DNA of 64,000 nucleotides from JACTUA01 sp964551875 (GTDB lineage: Archaea; Halobacteriota; Methanomicrobia; Methanomicrobiales; JACTUA01), in the NCBI GenBank assembly GCA_964551875.1, contig CAZKEV010000003.1:1-64000 (forward strand), given 5' to 3'. The position numbers were made by a program, and so were the translations under genes. The notes under the pieces are model-generated. The model was not told the DNA's origin. It saw nothing but the letters and a program-made list of their open reading frames with translations, and did no database searches. Of the stretch, positions 43,559 through 51,408 are shown piece by piece. Each line of letters starts with the position of its first letter. Position 1 is the stretch's first letter.

Positions 43559-44269
43559 TCAGAGCCGGTCCAGTATCTCCCTGCTCTTCAATACACCTTC
43601 GAGTGTGGACACCTCAATGATCGCGGAGGCCTGATCCCGTTCTACTGCCCGCTTCACGGGCCGGAAGTCGATGGACCCCTTCCCTATCGTATCATGGGTA
43701 TCGCTTTTACCGTCGTTGTCATGGAGGTGGACATGTGCGAGGGTTTGCCCGAGGAAGCCCGCGAGGCACCCGTTCAGGTTGGCATGGCCGACATCGAGGG
43801 CAAACCCCTGGCCATCGAGGAGGGGGATCTCGTCCGGGAACCGGAGAAAGAAGTAATCCCAGGCAGGCATGTTCTCCAGGAAGAAGGTGACCGAGAGATC
43901 CCCTGCAGCCTGTTTCAGGTCACCGAGGGAGCGCCTGAACTGAACGATGGCTGCCTCCCGCTCTCCCTTCCACGCGAAGTAACCCGGGTGCACGACCACG
44001 GGGGCGTTCACCTCCGCTGCCACGGCAAAACACTGGGAGAGGACCTCAACACTCGCACGCCGGATGGGTTCCCGGAGGCTCGCGATGTTCACCCCCCGCG
44101 ACGGGGAATGGATGAAGTAGCGGAAGGTGTGGCTCCCGAGGGGCTCTGCGGTCTCCAGGTAATGGTTCCCGTCGCCCATGATCTCGACGGTATCGGTGAG
44201 CCCCTGGAGCCGGTCAAGGGCCATCGGAAGGGGGAGCTCATGGAGGCAGTAGGTTGAGATCCCGAACAT
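43559..44269 (-). CDS. Sugar-phosphate isomerase/epimerase-like TIM barrel
   Basis: A 236-residue protein of the xylose isomerase-like/AP endonuclease 2 superfamily. The start MFGISTYCLHELPLPMALDRL, FIHSP, APVVVHPGYF, SVTFFLENMP, FALDVGHANLNGC, AHVHLHDNDGKSDTHDTIGKGSIDF and the C-terminal AIIEVS follow the eight strands and carry the usual His/Glu/Asp metal ligands. It may act on a sugar or cyclitol; the reaction is unknown. I chose the ATG at 44269; the frame continues upstream without family similarity. Confidence 0.82.
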   Translation of the reverse strand: MFGISTYCLHELPLPMALDRLQGLTDTVEIMGDGNHYLETAEPLGSHTFRYFIHSPSRGVNIASLREPIRRASVEVLSQCFAVAAEVNAPVVVHPGYFAWKGEREAAIVQFRRSLGDLKQAAGDLSVTFFLENMPAWDYFFLRFPDEIPLLDGQGFALDVGHANLNGCLAGFLGQTLAHVHLHDNDGKSDTHDTIGKGSIDFRPVKRAVERDQASAIIEVSTLEGVLKSREILDRL

Positions 44270-44436
44270 GAGGAGATGGTCTGCCACGGTGAGAATAAAG
44301 GATACGTATCCGTTTGGGAGTGACGGGAGGCTGATCAGAAAATGCGGCGAAAGGGGTTCAGGCCCCAGGGAGGTGATTTTGGGCCCGGGGTATCCCGGGC
44401 CGTGGGTGTGAGGGAGGATACGTGCAGGTGGTGAGG

Positions 44437-44688
44437 CTAGGATCTCTGCGTTACCATCCATGTCGTGCTGTGGGAGTAGGACCACCTGGTGATCTTCAGG
44501 TCGTCGCAGATATCCGAGAGGATGCCCAGGTTGGTTCCCACTTCTTTCGACGAGAGTCCGAGGTCGTTTGCGATATATTTCGATTTGAAGTAGTGCTGGC
44601 CGGTTGACAGGTTACCGTACAGGTACCAGAGGATCTTCTGCTGTGTGTCGTTGTAGTGTTCAAAGATCGGGAGCATGAGCATGTGCAT
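44437..44688 (-). CDS. Small winged-helix protein
   Basis: An 83-residue protein; the core TQQKILWYLYGNL, HYFKSKYIANDLGLSSKEVGTNLGILSDIC and TRWSYSHSTTWMVTQ is a compact winged helix as found in small archaeal DNA-binding proteins (DUF7123-like). Three in-frame ATGs (44688, 44682, 44676) are possible starts. It is divergent from a zinc-ribbon mini-gene across an AT-rich spacer with two identical (ATAC)4 tracts, a candidate regulatory region for both genes. Confidence 0.75.
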   Translation of the reverse strand: MHMLMLPIFEHYNDTQQKILWYLYGNLSTGQHYFKSKYIANDLGLSSKEVGTNLGILSDICDDLKITRWSYSHSTTWMVTQRS

Positions 44689-44714
44689 ACCTATTACCCC
44701 TTTTGCCTACATAG

Positions 44715-44730
44715 ATACATACATACATAC
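44715..44730. repeat. (ATAC)4 tract, copy 1
   Basis: Four ATAC units in the divergent spacer, next to TATATAAATATAT (44731-44743). An identical 16-base tract occurs 51 bases away. Confidence 0.7.
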
Positions 44731-44765
44731 ATATATAAATATATCGGCACCCATATAACCTTAAA

Positions 44766-44781
44766 ATACATACATACATAC
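44766..44781. repeat. (ATAC)4 tract, copy 2
   Basis: A second identical four-unit tract ends six bases before the ATG of the zinc-ribbon gene. The spacing of 51 bases between copies is about five helical turns. Confidence 0.7.
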
Positions 44782-44786
44782 AAACT

Positions 44787-44918
44787 ATGCTGCTACAGTG
44801 CCAGAGATGCGGATACCAGTGGGATTACAAAGGAAACGCAGACTGGTATACCTCGTGCCCCCGGTGCAGGACATCCGTAAAGGTGCAGAGGCGGAAAGAG
44901 AAGAGGACGTCCGGTTGA
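44787..44918 (+). CDS. 43-residue zinc-ribbon mini-protein
   Basis: A short gene encoding MLLQCQRCGYQW, then a 15-residue spacer and CPRCRTSVKVQRRK. Two CxxC pairs 16 residues apart make a complete zinc ribbon, and the C-terminal tail is strongly basic, suggesting DNA or RNA binding. It is divergent from the winged-helix gene. Similar stand-alone zinc ribbons are common in archaea. Conserved four-cysteine spacing and a promoter-like upstream make a real gene likely despite its size. Confidence 0.72.
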   Translation: MLLQCQRCGYQWDYKGNADWYTSCPRCRTSVKVQRRKEKRTSG

Positions 44919-45188
44919 GACCGGCCGGATCGCTGTTCTGATATTTGAAGCCGGTTTTTCTGGATCTCCCTCGTTTCTCCTGAGATAGCCACTACCTCCC
45001 CGGCGGTGAGAGAGACCCGGGCCAGCGGTGGCACTTCGCAGGGAACACCCGACAGATGCGGTTCTCCCATGGGAGAATTGTCGCCATTTCCTGGCCCGCA
45101 CACAAGGTATAAGGCCTGAATCCTGGGAGGTATCTCTCCACGTGGGGTATGCTTATCTGCTTACCTGCGAGATAACTGATCCGATTCC

Positions 45189-46217
45189 ATGCCCATCGCC
45201 ACGGAGATCTCCCGGGCAATACACGACCTCGCGGACCGCCCCTACTCATTCATGCACATCTGCGGCACCCACGAGGCCTCCATCGCCCGTTCCGGGCTCC
45301 GGAGCCTGCTCCCGCCAAACCTGAAGATCGTCATGGGGCCTGGGTGCCCGGTCTGTATCACTCCCCAGGGGGAGATCGACTGCGCTCTCGAGCTCGCGGG
45401 AAGGGACATCACCCTTGCCACGTACGGGGACCTTCTCAGGGTACCGGGGAGCAGAGGCTCCATCGAGTCATGCGGAGGGGACGTACGGGTCGTCCAGGGC
45501 GTCCACAAGGCGGTTGAGATAGCACGGAACAGCGAGAACGATGTGGTCTTCATCTCGGTCGGATTCGAGACCACGGCCCCCACGGTTGCGGCGGCACTTC
45601 TCGCGAACCCGCCCGAGAACTTCTCCATCCTCTCCTACCACCGTCTCGTCCCTCCTGCCATGGGATGGCTGCTCTCGCAGGGCGAAGCCAAACTCGACGG
45701 CTTCATCCTTCCCGGCCATGTCTGCACGGTGACCGGCTACAGCGATTACGAGCAGTTCCCCGTGCCCCAGGTCGTGGCCGGCTTTCTCCCCGAGGATATC
45801 CTTCTCGGGCTCCTCATGCTCCTGAAGCAGGTCCGATCCGGTGCACACCGGGTGGAGAACGCGTACCCGAGGGCGGTCTGCCGTGAGGGGAACCCGAAGG
45901 CAAAGGAGGTGATGTACCGGGTCTTCGAGGCCTGTGACGCGGAGTGGAGGGGATTTCCGGTCATCCCGGGATCCGGCCTCAGGCTGCGGAAGGAGTTCGA
46001 GGCGTACGATGCTCTCAAACGGTACAATCTCACCATCCGGCACGTCGAGAAGCACACGGCATGCATCTGTGACCGCGTCCTCCGCGGGATCGCCCAGCCA
46101 GCCGACTGCAGGCTCTACGGGAAGGGCTGTACCCCGCGGACGCCCATCGGGCCCTGCATGGTAAGCCACGAAGGCGCCTGCAGGATCTGGCACATGTACC
46201 GGGTGAAAAGCGGATAG
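45189..46217 (+). CDS. hypD: Hydrogenase maturation protein HypD
   Basis: A 342-residue iron-sulfur protein that, with HypC, builds the Fe(CN)2CO unit of [NiFe] hydrogenases. Conserved motifs are CGTHE (25-29), GPGCPVC (50-56), VGFETTAP and GFIxPGHVCT-like LDGFILPGHVCTVTGY. The C-terminal cluster ligands lie in HTACICDRVLRGI, DCRLYGKGC and GPCMVSHEGAC. Length is normal. No other hyp genes are adjacent. In this lineage the targets would be F420-reducing, Mvh-type or Ech/Eha-type hydrogenases. Confidence 0.96.
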   Translation: MPIATEISRAIHDLADRPYSFMHICGTHEASIARSGLRSLLPPNLKIVMGPGCPVCITPQGEIDCALELAGRDITLATYGDLLRVPGSRGSIESCGGDVRVVQGVHKAVEIARNSENDVVFISVGFETTAPTVAAALLANPPENFSILSYHRLVPPAMGWLLSQGEAKLDGFILPGHVCTVTGYSDYEQFPVPQVVAGFLPEDILLGLLMLLKQVRSGAHRVENAYPRAVCREGNPKAKEVMYRVFEACDAEWRGFPVIPGSGLRLRKEFEAYDALKRYNLTIRHVEKHTACICDRVLRGIAQPADCRLYGKGCTPRTPIGPCMVSHEGACRIWHMYRVKSG

Positions 46218-46230
46218 CTAGCCACAGGTA

Positions 46231-46237
46231 TTTTTTT
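46231..46237 (+). terminator. U-rich terminator after hypD
   Basis: Seven T residues begin 14 bases after the hypD stop, in the 48-base gap to the convergent radical SAM gene. Confidence 0.5.
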
Positions 46238-46265
46238 CCCTGTCCCCCGAAGTCCAGGATTTCCC

Positions 46266-47261
46266 CTACACGGGCATTGCCACGTAGATATTGTGTTTGG
46301 CAGAGACGATCTGCACCCGAACGGCCCCTTCGGCCCTCGGGCAGTCCAGGACCGAAACGATCCTGTTTCGCCCGACGCCGAGCATTTCCCCCCGTATCCA
46401 GCCTGGTGCACGAATATCTACCAGTAATTTCTCACCCTTCCGGAAGACCGGGGGGAGCATCTCCCTCTTCTCCATTCCGAAGTCCCGGGGGGTGAGGAGG
46501 AGCCGTATGCCTGAGTCTTTCTCCCATGCCCGGATGGACCGGTTGTAGAACTGCCACCAGGTCTGGAACTTCATGCCCCCGAGGTTTCTCCCGTAACGAT
46601 AATGCTCGCACTTCTGGATCCCCAGCGGAGGCCACCTCTTTCCGGCGCCGATCTCCCTCGCAAAGGCGATGAGCCCGGGAATTTCAGCATCGTTCGAACC
46701 GGGGAGATACACGGGGGCGATGAGAAGGTCGATAGCGCTCTGCGCAACCCTTCGTGCCGATTCTTTCACCTTTTCAACATCATACCAGGGAACACCGGCG
46801 AGGGTCTGGGCAAGAACAGGATCCAGGGCATGGAGGGAGAGGTTCAGCCGGTCGAGGCCCGCTGATTCCATATCTCTCATCATCTTCGATGAGAGAAGGG
46901 TCCCGTTCGATTGCATGGAGACGACCCGGACCCCCGGGATCCCCTTCAGGTCCTTCACGAGGGGAACGATCTCCCGATAGAGCAGGGGCTCGCCGGGCGA
47001 GTCGATGTGGCACTCGACCCCGTCGCCCTTGAACTCCACGACCTGCTTCACCCACTGGACCAGGTATTCGCGTTCAACCTCGTAGGTGGTGAACCGCGTC
47101 CTTGAACCCGGGCCGGCATCCACCGAGCAGAACGGGCAGGAGATATTACACGAGCAATTCGGTCTTACCTGAAGGAGGTTCGTCCCCCGGTCGATGATGC
47201 CGAAGTAGAGCGAACCGATGAGGGGGATGCCGGAGTCCCGGGTGATGCGGACGTGGGGCAT
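46266..47261 (-). CDS. Radical SAM protein with C-terminal TRAM-like domain
   Basis: A 331-residue radical S-adenosylmethionine enzyme. The [4Fe-4S] motif CNISCPFC (Cys38, Cys42, Cys45) is followed by CHIDSPGEPLLY and MQSNGTLLS blocks of the barrel. The last 60 residues (GEKLLVDIRAPGWIRGEMLGVGRNRIVSVL) form a small beta-barrel resembling TRAM or another RNA-binding domain, as in a methanogen-specific group (COG2100-like). The substrate is unknown, perhaps RNA. I chose the ATG at 47261, which begins the conserved MPHVRITRD; the longer reading translates promoter sequence of the divergent CIS locus. Confidence 0.85.
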   Translation of the reverse strand: MPHVRITRDSGIPLIGSLYFGIIDRGTNLLQVRPNCSCNISCPFCSVDAGPGSRTRFTTYEVEREYLVQWVKQVVEFKGDGVECHIDSPGEPLLYREIVPLVKDLKGIPGVRVVSMQSNGTLLSSKMMRDMESAGLDRLNLSLHALDPVLAQTLAGVPWYDVEKVKESARRVAQSAIDLLIAPVYLPGSNDAEIPGLIAFAREIGAGKRWPPLGIQKCEHYRYGRNLGGMKFQTWWQFYNRSIRAWEKDSGIRLLLTPRDFGMEKREMLPPVFRKGEKLLVDIRAPGWIRGEMLGVGRNRIVSVLDCPRAEGAVRVQIVSAKHNIYVAMPV

Positions 47262-47330
47262 GGTGAGGTATCCAGAACTCTCTCTCAGGAGGGATAAATG
47301 TCCCGGGACGGACCGGACCCGAACAGCAAC

Positions 47331-47338
47331 AGATATAT
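47331..47338 (+). promoter_or_regulatory. TATA-like box at the head of the CIS locus
   Basis: AGATATAT is centred about 56 bases before the first CIS gene, predicting a transcription start near 47361 and a leader of about 30 bases with a GGGGG ribosome site. Confidence 0.4.
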
Positions 47339-47390
47339 GCACACTGGATGAAATACTCGCCATTCAACAGGGGATAAGAGGGGGAGTTGT

Positions 47391-47780
47391 ATGCCTCAGC
47401 TGGTCACCATGGGAGCAACCCTGACCTGCCCATTTGGCGTGGCACCGTCAAGCCTTGCCATCATTCCGTCGAGCATGGTCAATGCCGAGAAGAAGCCCGC
47501 GGCAACCATCATGAATTTTACGCCGATGGTGAACATCATGCCCTTCGGCATGTGCATGACCCCTTCAAATCCCCAGGTCGCGGCCGCAACCTCTGCCGCC
47601 CTGGGTGTGCTGACACCCATGCCCTGCATCCCCGTGGTCACGGCCCCCTGGGCCCCCGGTTCGGCCACCACCATGGTCGGCAAGGTTCCGGCTCTCAGCT
47701 CGGTCTCCACCTGCATGTGCCTCTGGGGTGGCCTCATAACCATCACAGCGCCGGGGCAGTTCACCGTGAACGTAAAATAG
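47391..47780 (+). CDS. PAAR-like spike tip protein (DUF4280 type)
   Basis: A 129-residue protein starting MPQLVTMGATLTCPFGVAPS, with NFTPMVNIMPFGMCMTPSNP, PCIPV and CMCLWGGLITI. This arrangement of short strands with Cys residues is that of PAAR-like/DUF4280 proteins, which fold into a cone capping the central spike of contractile injection systems and can carry effectors. No extension is present, so it is a bare tip. It is the first gene of the CIS locus, 130 bases from the divergent radical SAM gene. Confidence 0.85.
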   Translation: MPQLVTMGATLTCPFGVAPSSLAIIPSSMVNAEKKPAATIMNFTPMVNIMPFGMCMTPSNPQVAAATSAALGVLTPMPCIPVVTAPWAPGSATTMVGKVPALSSVSTCMCLWGGLITITAPGQFTVNVK

Positions 47781-47835
47781 CGGTTCAGATCAGCGACCGG
47801 TTCGGGCTGATCACCGGTATCCAATCTTCGGCATC

Positions 47836-47845
47836 TTTTTATAAT
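47836..47845 (+). promoter_or_regulatory. Internal TATA-like box in the CIS locus
   Basis: TTTTTATAAT centred at 47841 predicts a second transcription start near 47867, 31 bases before the helical-protein gene. Confidence 0.4.
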
Positions 47846-47897
47846 ACATGACTGCGATCTTCACCTAGATGGACTTGATCTGGAGGCAGGGATATCC

Positions 47898-48389
47898 ATG
47901 GTGACCGGAAAGGACGCAGCAGGGGCGGTAAAAGACGGGGGGAAGGCCATCAAAGATGCCCAGAAGGCAGTGTCCGGCGCGAAGAGGGCTGTTGATGCGG
48001 GCGTGAAGAAGGTCTTCAGCCCCTTCGACAAGGCGATGCATGGTGTGGATACCGCTGTCAAGAAGGCCGAGCAGCCCATCAAGATCCTCGAGGCACGCCA
48101 GAAAGCGGCCCAGGCCTCCGTGAAAGCCGCTCAGAAGAAGGCCGAGGGGATGCAGAAGATACTCGACGTGAAGAAGCTCGCGTACCAGTCAAAGAAGAGT
48201 GGCATGGATTCGACCTTCAAGCAGGGTACTTCCCGTGCGGGCAGCGTGACGCAGCGGATGGATTCAAAGACCAAGGAGTACAAAGCCAAAGGAACCCAGA
48301 TCCAGAAGCTGATCGACCAGATCAAGGGTCAGCTGTCGAAGGGGGCTGCCGGTGCACAGGTGCCCAAACCTCCCGGGGGCAAGATATGA
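47898..48389 (+). CDS. Ala/Lys-rich helical CIS-associated protein
   Basis: A 163-residue protein dominated by Ala, Lys, Gln and Gly with long predicted helices (residues 5-150; KAAQASVKAAQKKAEGMQKIL), ending in a flexible AGAQVPKPPGGKI. There are no cysteines or hydrophobic segments. It lies between the tip and spike genes and overlaps the spike gene by four bases. No family is recognised. Its position and composition suggest a small cargo, chaperone or tape-like component of the injection particle, by inference only. Confidence 0.72.
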   Translation: MVTGKDAAGAVKDGGKAIKDAQKAVSGAKRAVDAGVKKVFSPFDKAMHGVDTAVKKAEQPIKILEARQKAAQASVKAAQKKAEGMQKILDVKKLAYQSKKSGMDSTFKQGTSRAGSVTQRMDSKTKEYKAKGTQIQKLIDQIKGQLSKGAAGAQVPKPPGGKI

Positions 48390-49132
48390 ACGCCATCGAT
48401 GTGATCAAGCAGGTTGCCGAGGAGGAGGTGAAGAAACTCAATCTCCTCGAGCTCGGCGTCGTGACCTCGGTCTTCCCCCACGGCAGCCAGGGCGATGACG
48501 AGAACTACGAGTGCAGCGTCCGGCTGAAGAACCGGGACGATTTTGAGGTCCGCCAGGTCCCCATCGCCACCCAGCAGCTGGGATTTGTCAGCATCCCCAA
48601 CGTAGGGGATCTGGTGCTCGTGGCCTTCATCAACGGGGATATCAACGCGCCGGTGGTGGTAGGGAGGCTGTACAATGACCAGGATCGGCCCCCGGTCAAC
48701 AAGAAGAATGAGGTGGTGTATGAGCCACCCCATGCCAAGGAGCAGGGGGTACGCCGCCTCCAGGTGAAGTTCCCCAACACATTCACCTTCACCATTACCG
48801 ATGATGATATTACCCTCGAGGCAGGTAAAACGACCCTGAAGATCGAGACAGATGGATCGGTCACCATCGATTCAAACAAGGATATCACCATCACCACCTC
48901 CCAGGGGGACATGAAGCTCTCTGCACAAAACATAACCCTCGAGGCCCAGCAGGATATCACACTCACTGCGAACAGTAACGCCACCGTCAAGGCAAACATG
49001 ACGGCAAAGATGGAGGGAACCACCACCGAGGTAAAAGCCTCGGCCAACGGGAAGGTTGAGGCCTCTGCCATGCTCGAGGTGAAGAGCAGCGGCCCGTTGA
49101 CCCTCCAGGGAGCCATTGTAAACATCAACTAG
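48386..49132 (+). CDS. Spike protein, gpV/VgrG-like baseplate protein
   Basis: A 248-residue spike protein. Residues 20-105 form the gp5/VgrG OB-fold (LGVVTSVFP, IPNVGDLVLVAFINGDINAPVVVGRLYN). From about 125 to 248 there are short repeats of alternating polar and hydrophobic residues (DITITTSQGDMKLSAQNITLEAQQDITL), the triple-stranded beta-helix of the needle. The C-terminus LTLQGAIVNIN is the usual tip end to which a PAAR cone docks. Length fits extracellular CIS and P2-type spikes rather than full VgrG. It is coupled to the helical protein gene. Confidence 0.9.
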   Translation: MNAIDVIKQVAEEEVKKLNLLELGVVTSVFPHGSQGDDENYECSVRLKNRDDFEVRQVPIATQQLGFVSIPNVGDLVLVAFINGDINAPVVVGRLYNDQDRPPVNKKNEVVYEPPHAKEQGVRRLQVKFPNTFTFTITDDDITLEAGKTTLKIETDGSVTIDSNKDITITTSQGDMKLSAQNITLEAQQDITLTANSNATVKANMTAKMEGTTTEVKASANGKVEASAMLEVKSSGPLTLQGAIVNIN

Positions 49133-49424
49133 GCGGACCCGAAAGGAGTGTACGGGGCCTGGCCAGCCCGGCCCTTCCCTCCAGAGATGGAAGCGATGGT
49201 GATAGGGGATGAAAACCGATCCTGTCAGAGCAGGACGGATGAAGGGAGATGCCTCCCCCGTTCAATATCGAAACCCTAATGGCGGTGTAATCGTATTCAG
49301 TCTTTGAGGATGCTGCGCTCAGATCCCGCCCGCACGGGTACCCCCGTGGCGGGGCCGGCGGGGCCTCCGATGCGAAGGCCATGGGATATTTTGCCATGGA
49401 GATAGGGTTGGAGATAACCTGGGG
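49133..49424. other. Gap between spike and wedge genes
   Basis: About 290 bases with no supported gene. GGGCCTGGCCAGCCCGGCCC near 49158 can form a GC-rich hairpin shortly after the spike stop. The rest is GC-rich without recognised pattern. Confidence 0.35.
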
Positions 49425-49865
49425 ATGAATGAAGAGGAACTGCTTGGGAGCGATTTGAGGCTCCAGATCCAGCCATATACAGAGAGCGGTGGCATTGGCA
49501 TTGATCTCTTTGTGGGCAGGGGAGGGGACCTTACCATGGCCGCCGGGAGGGAGAACCTCGGGCAGGCACTCCTGCACCGGCTGCTCACGCGAAGGGGGGA
49601 GCTCGCCGAGATCGGCCATCCTGACTATGGTTCACGGCTCCATGAGCTGATCGGGGAACCGAACAATTCGGGCACCCGCGACCGGGTGAAGCTCTACGTG
49701 AAGGAGGCCGTGGCTCAGGAGCTGCGGGTGAAGGATGTGATCGAGATCAGGGTCCTCCCCCTCAAGGAAGATCCCACCGTGGTCACGGTGGATCTCACGG
49801 TGCTTCCCATCCACAGCACCGTGCCCATGAACCTGGTATTCCCCTTCTACCTCGAGGTGATGTGA
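49425..49865 (+). CDS. gp25/gpW-family baseplate wedge protein
   Basis: A 146-residue homologue of T4 gp25, the baseplate wedge component that initiates sheath assembly. The core is GRENLGQALLHRLLTRRGELAEIGHPDYGSRLHELIGEPNNSGTRDRVKLYVKEAV and ends with a beta hairpin and PFYLEVM. The first 40 residues (LRLQIQPYTESGGIGIDLFVGRGGDL) add a strand-rich extension. In the core, RRGE and the PDYGSRL motif match the family. It is immediately followed by baseplate J with one base between stop and start. Confidence 0.9.
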   Translation: MNEEELLGSDLRLQIQPYTESGGIGIDLFVGRGGDLTMAAGRENLGQALLHRLLTRRGELAEIGHPDYGSRLHELIGEPNNSGTRDRVKLYVKEAVAQELRVKDVIEIRVLPLKEDPTVVTVDLTVLPIHSTVPMNLVFPFYLEVM

Positions 49866-49866
49866 G

Positions 49867-51408
49867 ATGTCCTTTGTCCGGAAAACCTATCAGGAGATCA
49901 CCGATTCCATTCTCTCCCAGATCACGAAAGGGATCGTGAATGAAAGGTATGATTTTGTGCCGACCATGGTGAAATACCGGTTAAAACAGCCCAAAATCCT
50001 CGATATCGTCCGGGTCGACGGCACCGTGCGAAACGCCCCCAGTACCTTCCTGAAGGGAACCGACTACCGGTTTACCGGAGGGATGCTCGAATGGATCGAT
50101 GGCGCCGAGCGGCCGGATGCAGGGACGTCCTTTTTTGTGAACTACATCATCGATGCCCCCCGGACCATCACCGACATCAATCCCGGCAGCGTTACGCGAA
50201 CGCTCGTGGAATCGGTGGCCCTCGAGATCGATTACCTGTACGCCCAGCTGGACCAGGTATACAAGCTGGCCTTCATCGATACCGCCTACGGCAAGGCTCT
50301 CGACCTCGTGGCCTCAATCCTCGGGATTGTGCGCAAGCCCGCAGGGTTTGCCACCGGGGAGGTCACCTTCGGGAGGAAGGGGGATCTTGGCGAGATCCAG
50401 GTGAAGGGTGAGACCTTCAGCTTCGACGGCCGCCCCCGGTACCCGCTGAAGCAGCCCTTCATAAAGGCGATAACCAACCTTGAGGGTACCTCTGAAGGCG
50501 CGAAGGTGCGCTTCTCCCGGGGGACCGATTTTCTCCTCTCAGTCAACGCCATCGAATGGATTGCCGACGGGAAGAAACCTGATCAGGGGTCTCCCGTCAT
50601 GGTGGACTACACCGCCTACCAGCAGGTCATCATCCCTGCCGATACGCGGGTCACCAACTATACCCGGATACCCGAGAACCTGAAGGTCTTCAGGACAGCA
50701 CGGGATGCGACGCTTGCGAGGGCCCCTGATGGCGTATGGGAGGCGGATGTTCCCGTAGTTGCCCTGAACCCGGGGCGGTCGAGCAACGTCTTTGCGGGGT
50801 CCATCACGGTGATGGCAAAACCACCGCTCGGCGTTGAATATGTCATCAACAAGCACGACATCCTGAACGGTACGAACCCTGAAACAGATGAGGAGCTGAG
50901 GGAGAGAGCAAAACGCGCGCTGGAGATGGCAGGAAAGGCGACCCTCATCGCGCTCAAGTCTGCCATCGAAGGGATCGAGGGGGTGACCGGTGAGGTGAAG
51001 GTATTTGACCAGCCCGATGGGATTCCGGGCATCGTGCAGATCATCGCATCTGGTGGGAGCGATGAGGTAATCCGGCAGACCATTGACGAGACCAGGGCAG
51101 CCGGTATCCACGTGGAGTTCAAACGGCCGGTGATTGTACCTCTCGATGTCGCCCTCACCCTGAAGATGGTGGAGGGGATTGACCAGGCAAAGGTGAGGGA
51201 TGAGGTGGAGAAGGGGATCCGGAACTATCTGAGCCGTCTTGAGATCAATGAAACGGTGGTGCTCAACAGGATCATCCAGGCTGCGCTCTCGGTCCAGGGC
51301 GTGCGCGATGTAAAAGATGTCTCCATCAACAAGACCAAGGGGAACGTGGATATCCGGATGGATGAAAGGGGAGATCTGCGAATACTTGAGCTCTTCGTGG
51401 AGGACTGA
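49867..51408 (+). CDS. Baseplate J-like protein (gp6/gp47 family)
   Basis: A 513-residue wedge protein. The conserved core includes VTRTLVESVALEIDYLYAQLDQVYKLAFIDTAYGKALD, the ETDEELRERAKRALEMAGKATLIALKSAIEGIEGVTGEVKVFDQ segment and the C-terminal DEVEKGIRNYLSRLEINETVVLNRIIQAALSVQGVRDV. It is longer than phage P2 gpJ because two copies of a beta-domain are inserted (about 55-105 and 205-255, both of the form GTDxxx...IEWxDGxxPDxGxxFxVxY). It forms the baseplate ring with gp25 and the next protein. Confidence 0.92.
   Translation: MSFVRKTYQEITDSILSQITKGIVNERYDFVPTMVKYRLKQPKILDIVRVDGTVRNAPSTFLKGTDYRFTGGMLEWIDGAERPDAGTSFFVNYIIDAPRTITDINPGSVTRTLVESVALEIDYLYAQLDQVYKLAFIDTAYGKALDLVASILGIVRKPAGFATGEVTFGRKGDLGEIQVKGETFSFDGRPRYPLKQPFIKAITNLEGTSEGAKVRFSRGTDFLLSVNAIEWIADGKKPDQGSPVMVDYTAYQQVIIPADTRVTNYTRIPENLKVFRTARDATLARAPDGVWEADVPVVALNPGRSSNVFAGSITVMAKPPLGVEYVINKHDILNGTNPETDEELRERAKRALEMAGKATLIALKSAIEGIEGVTGEVKVFDQPDGIPGIVQIIASGGSDEVIRQTIDETRAAGIHVEFKRPVIVPLDVALTLKMVEGIDQAKVRDEVEKGIRNYLSRLEINETVVLNRIIQAALSVQGVRDVKDVSINKTKGNVDIRMDERGDLRILELFVED

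Noticed and set aside
44715..44781. CRISPR array from the repeated ATAC tracts
   Set aside because: The units are simple four-base repeats, only two tracts are present, and there are no cas genes nearby.
49125..49619. Minus-strand 164-codon frame within and before the gp25 gene
   Set aside because: It overlaps gp25 on the other strand, which has clear family motifs; the translation is Pro/Ser-rich and lacks any pattern.
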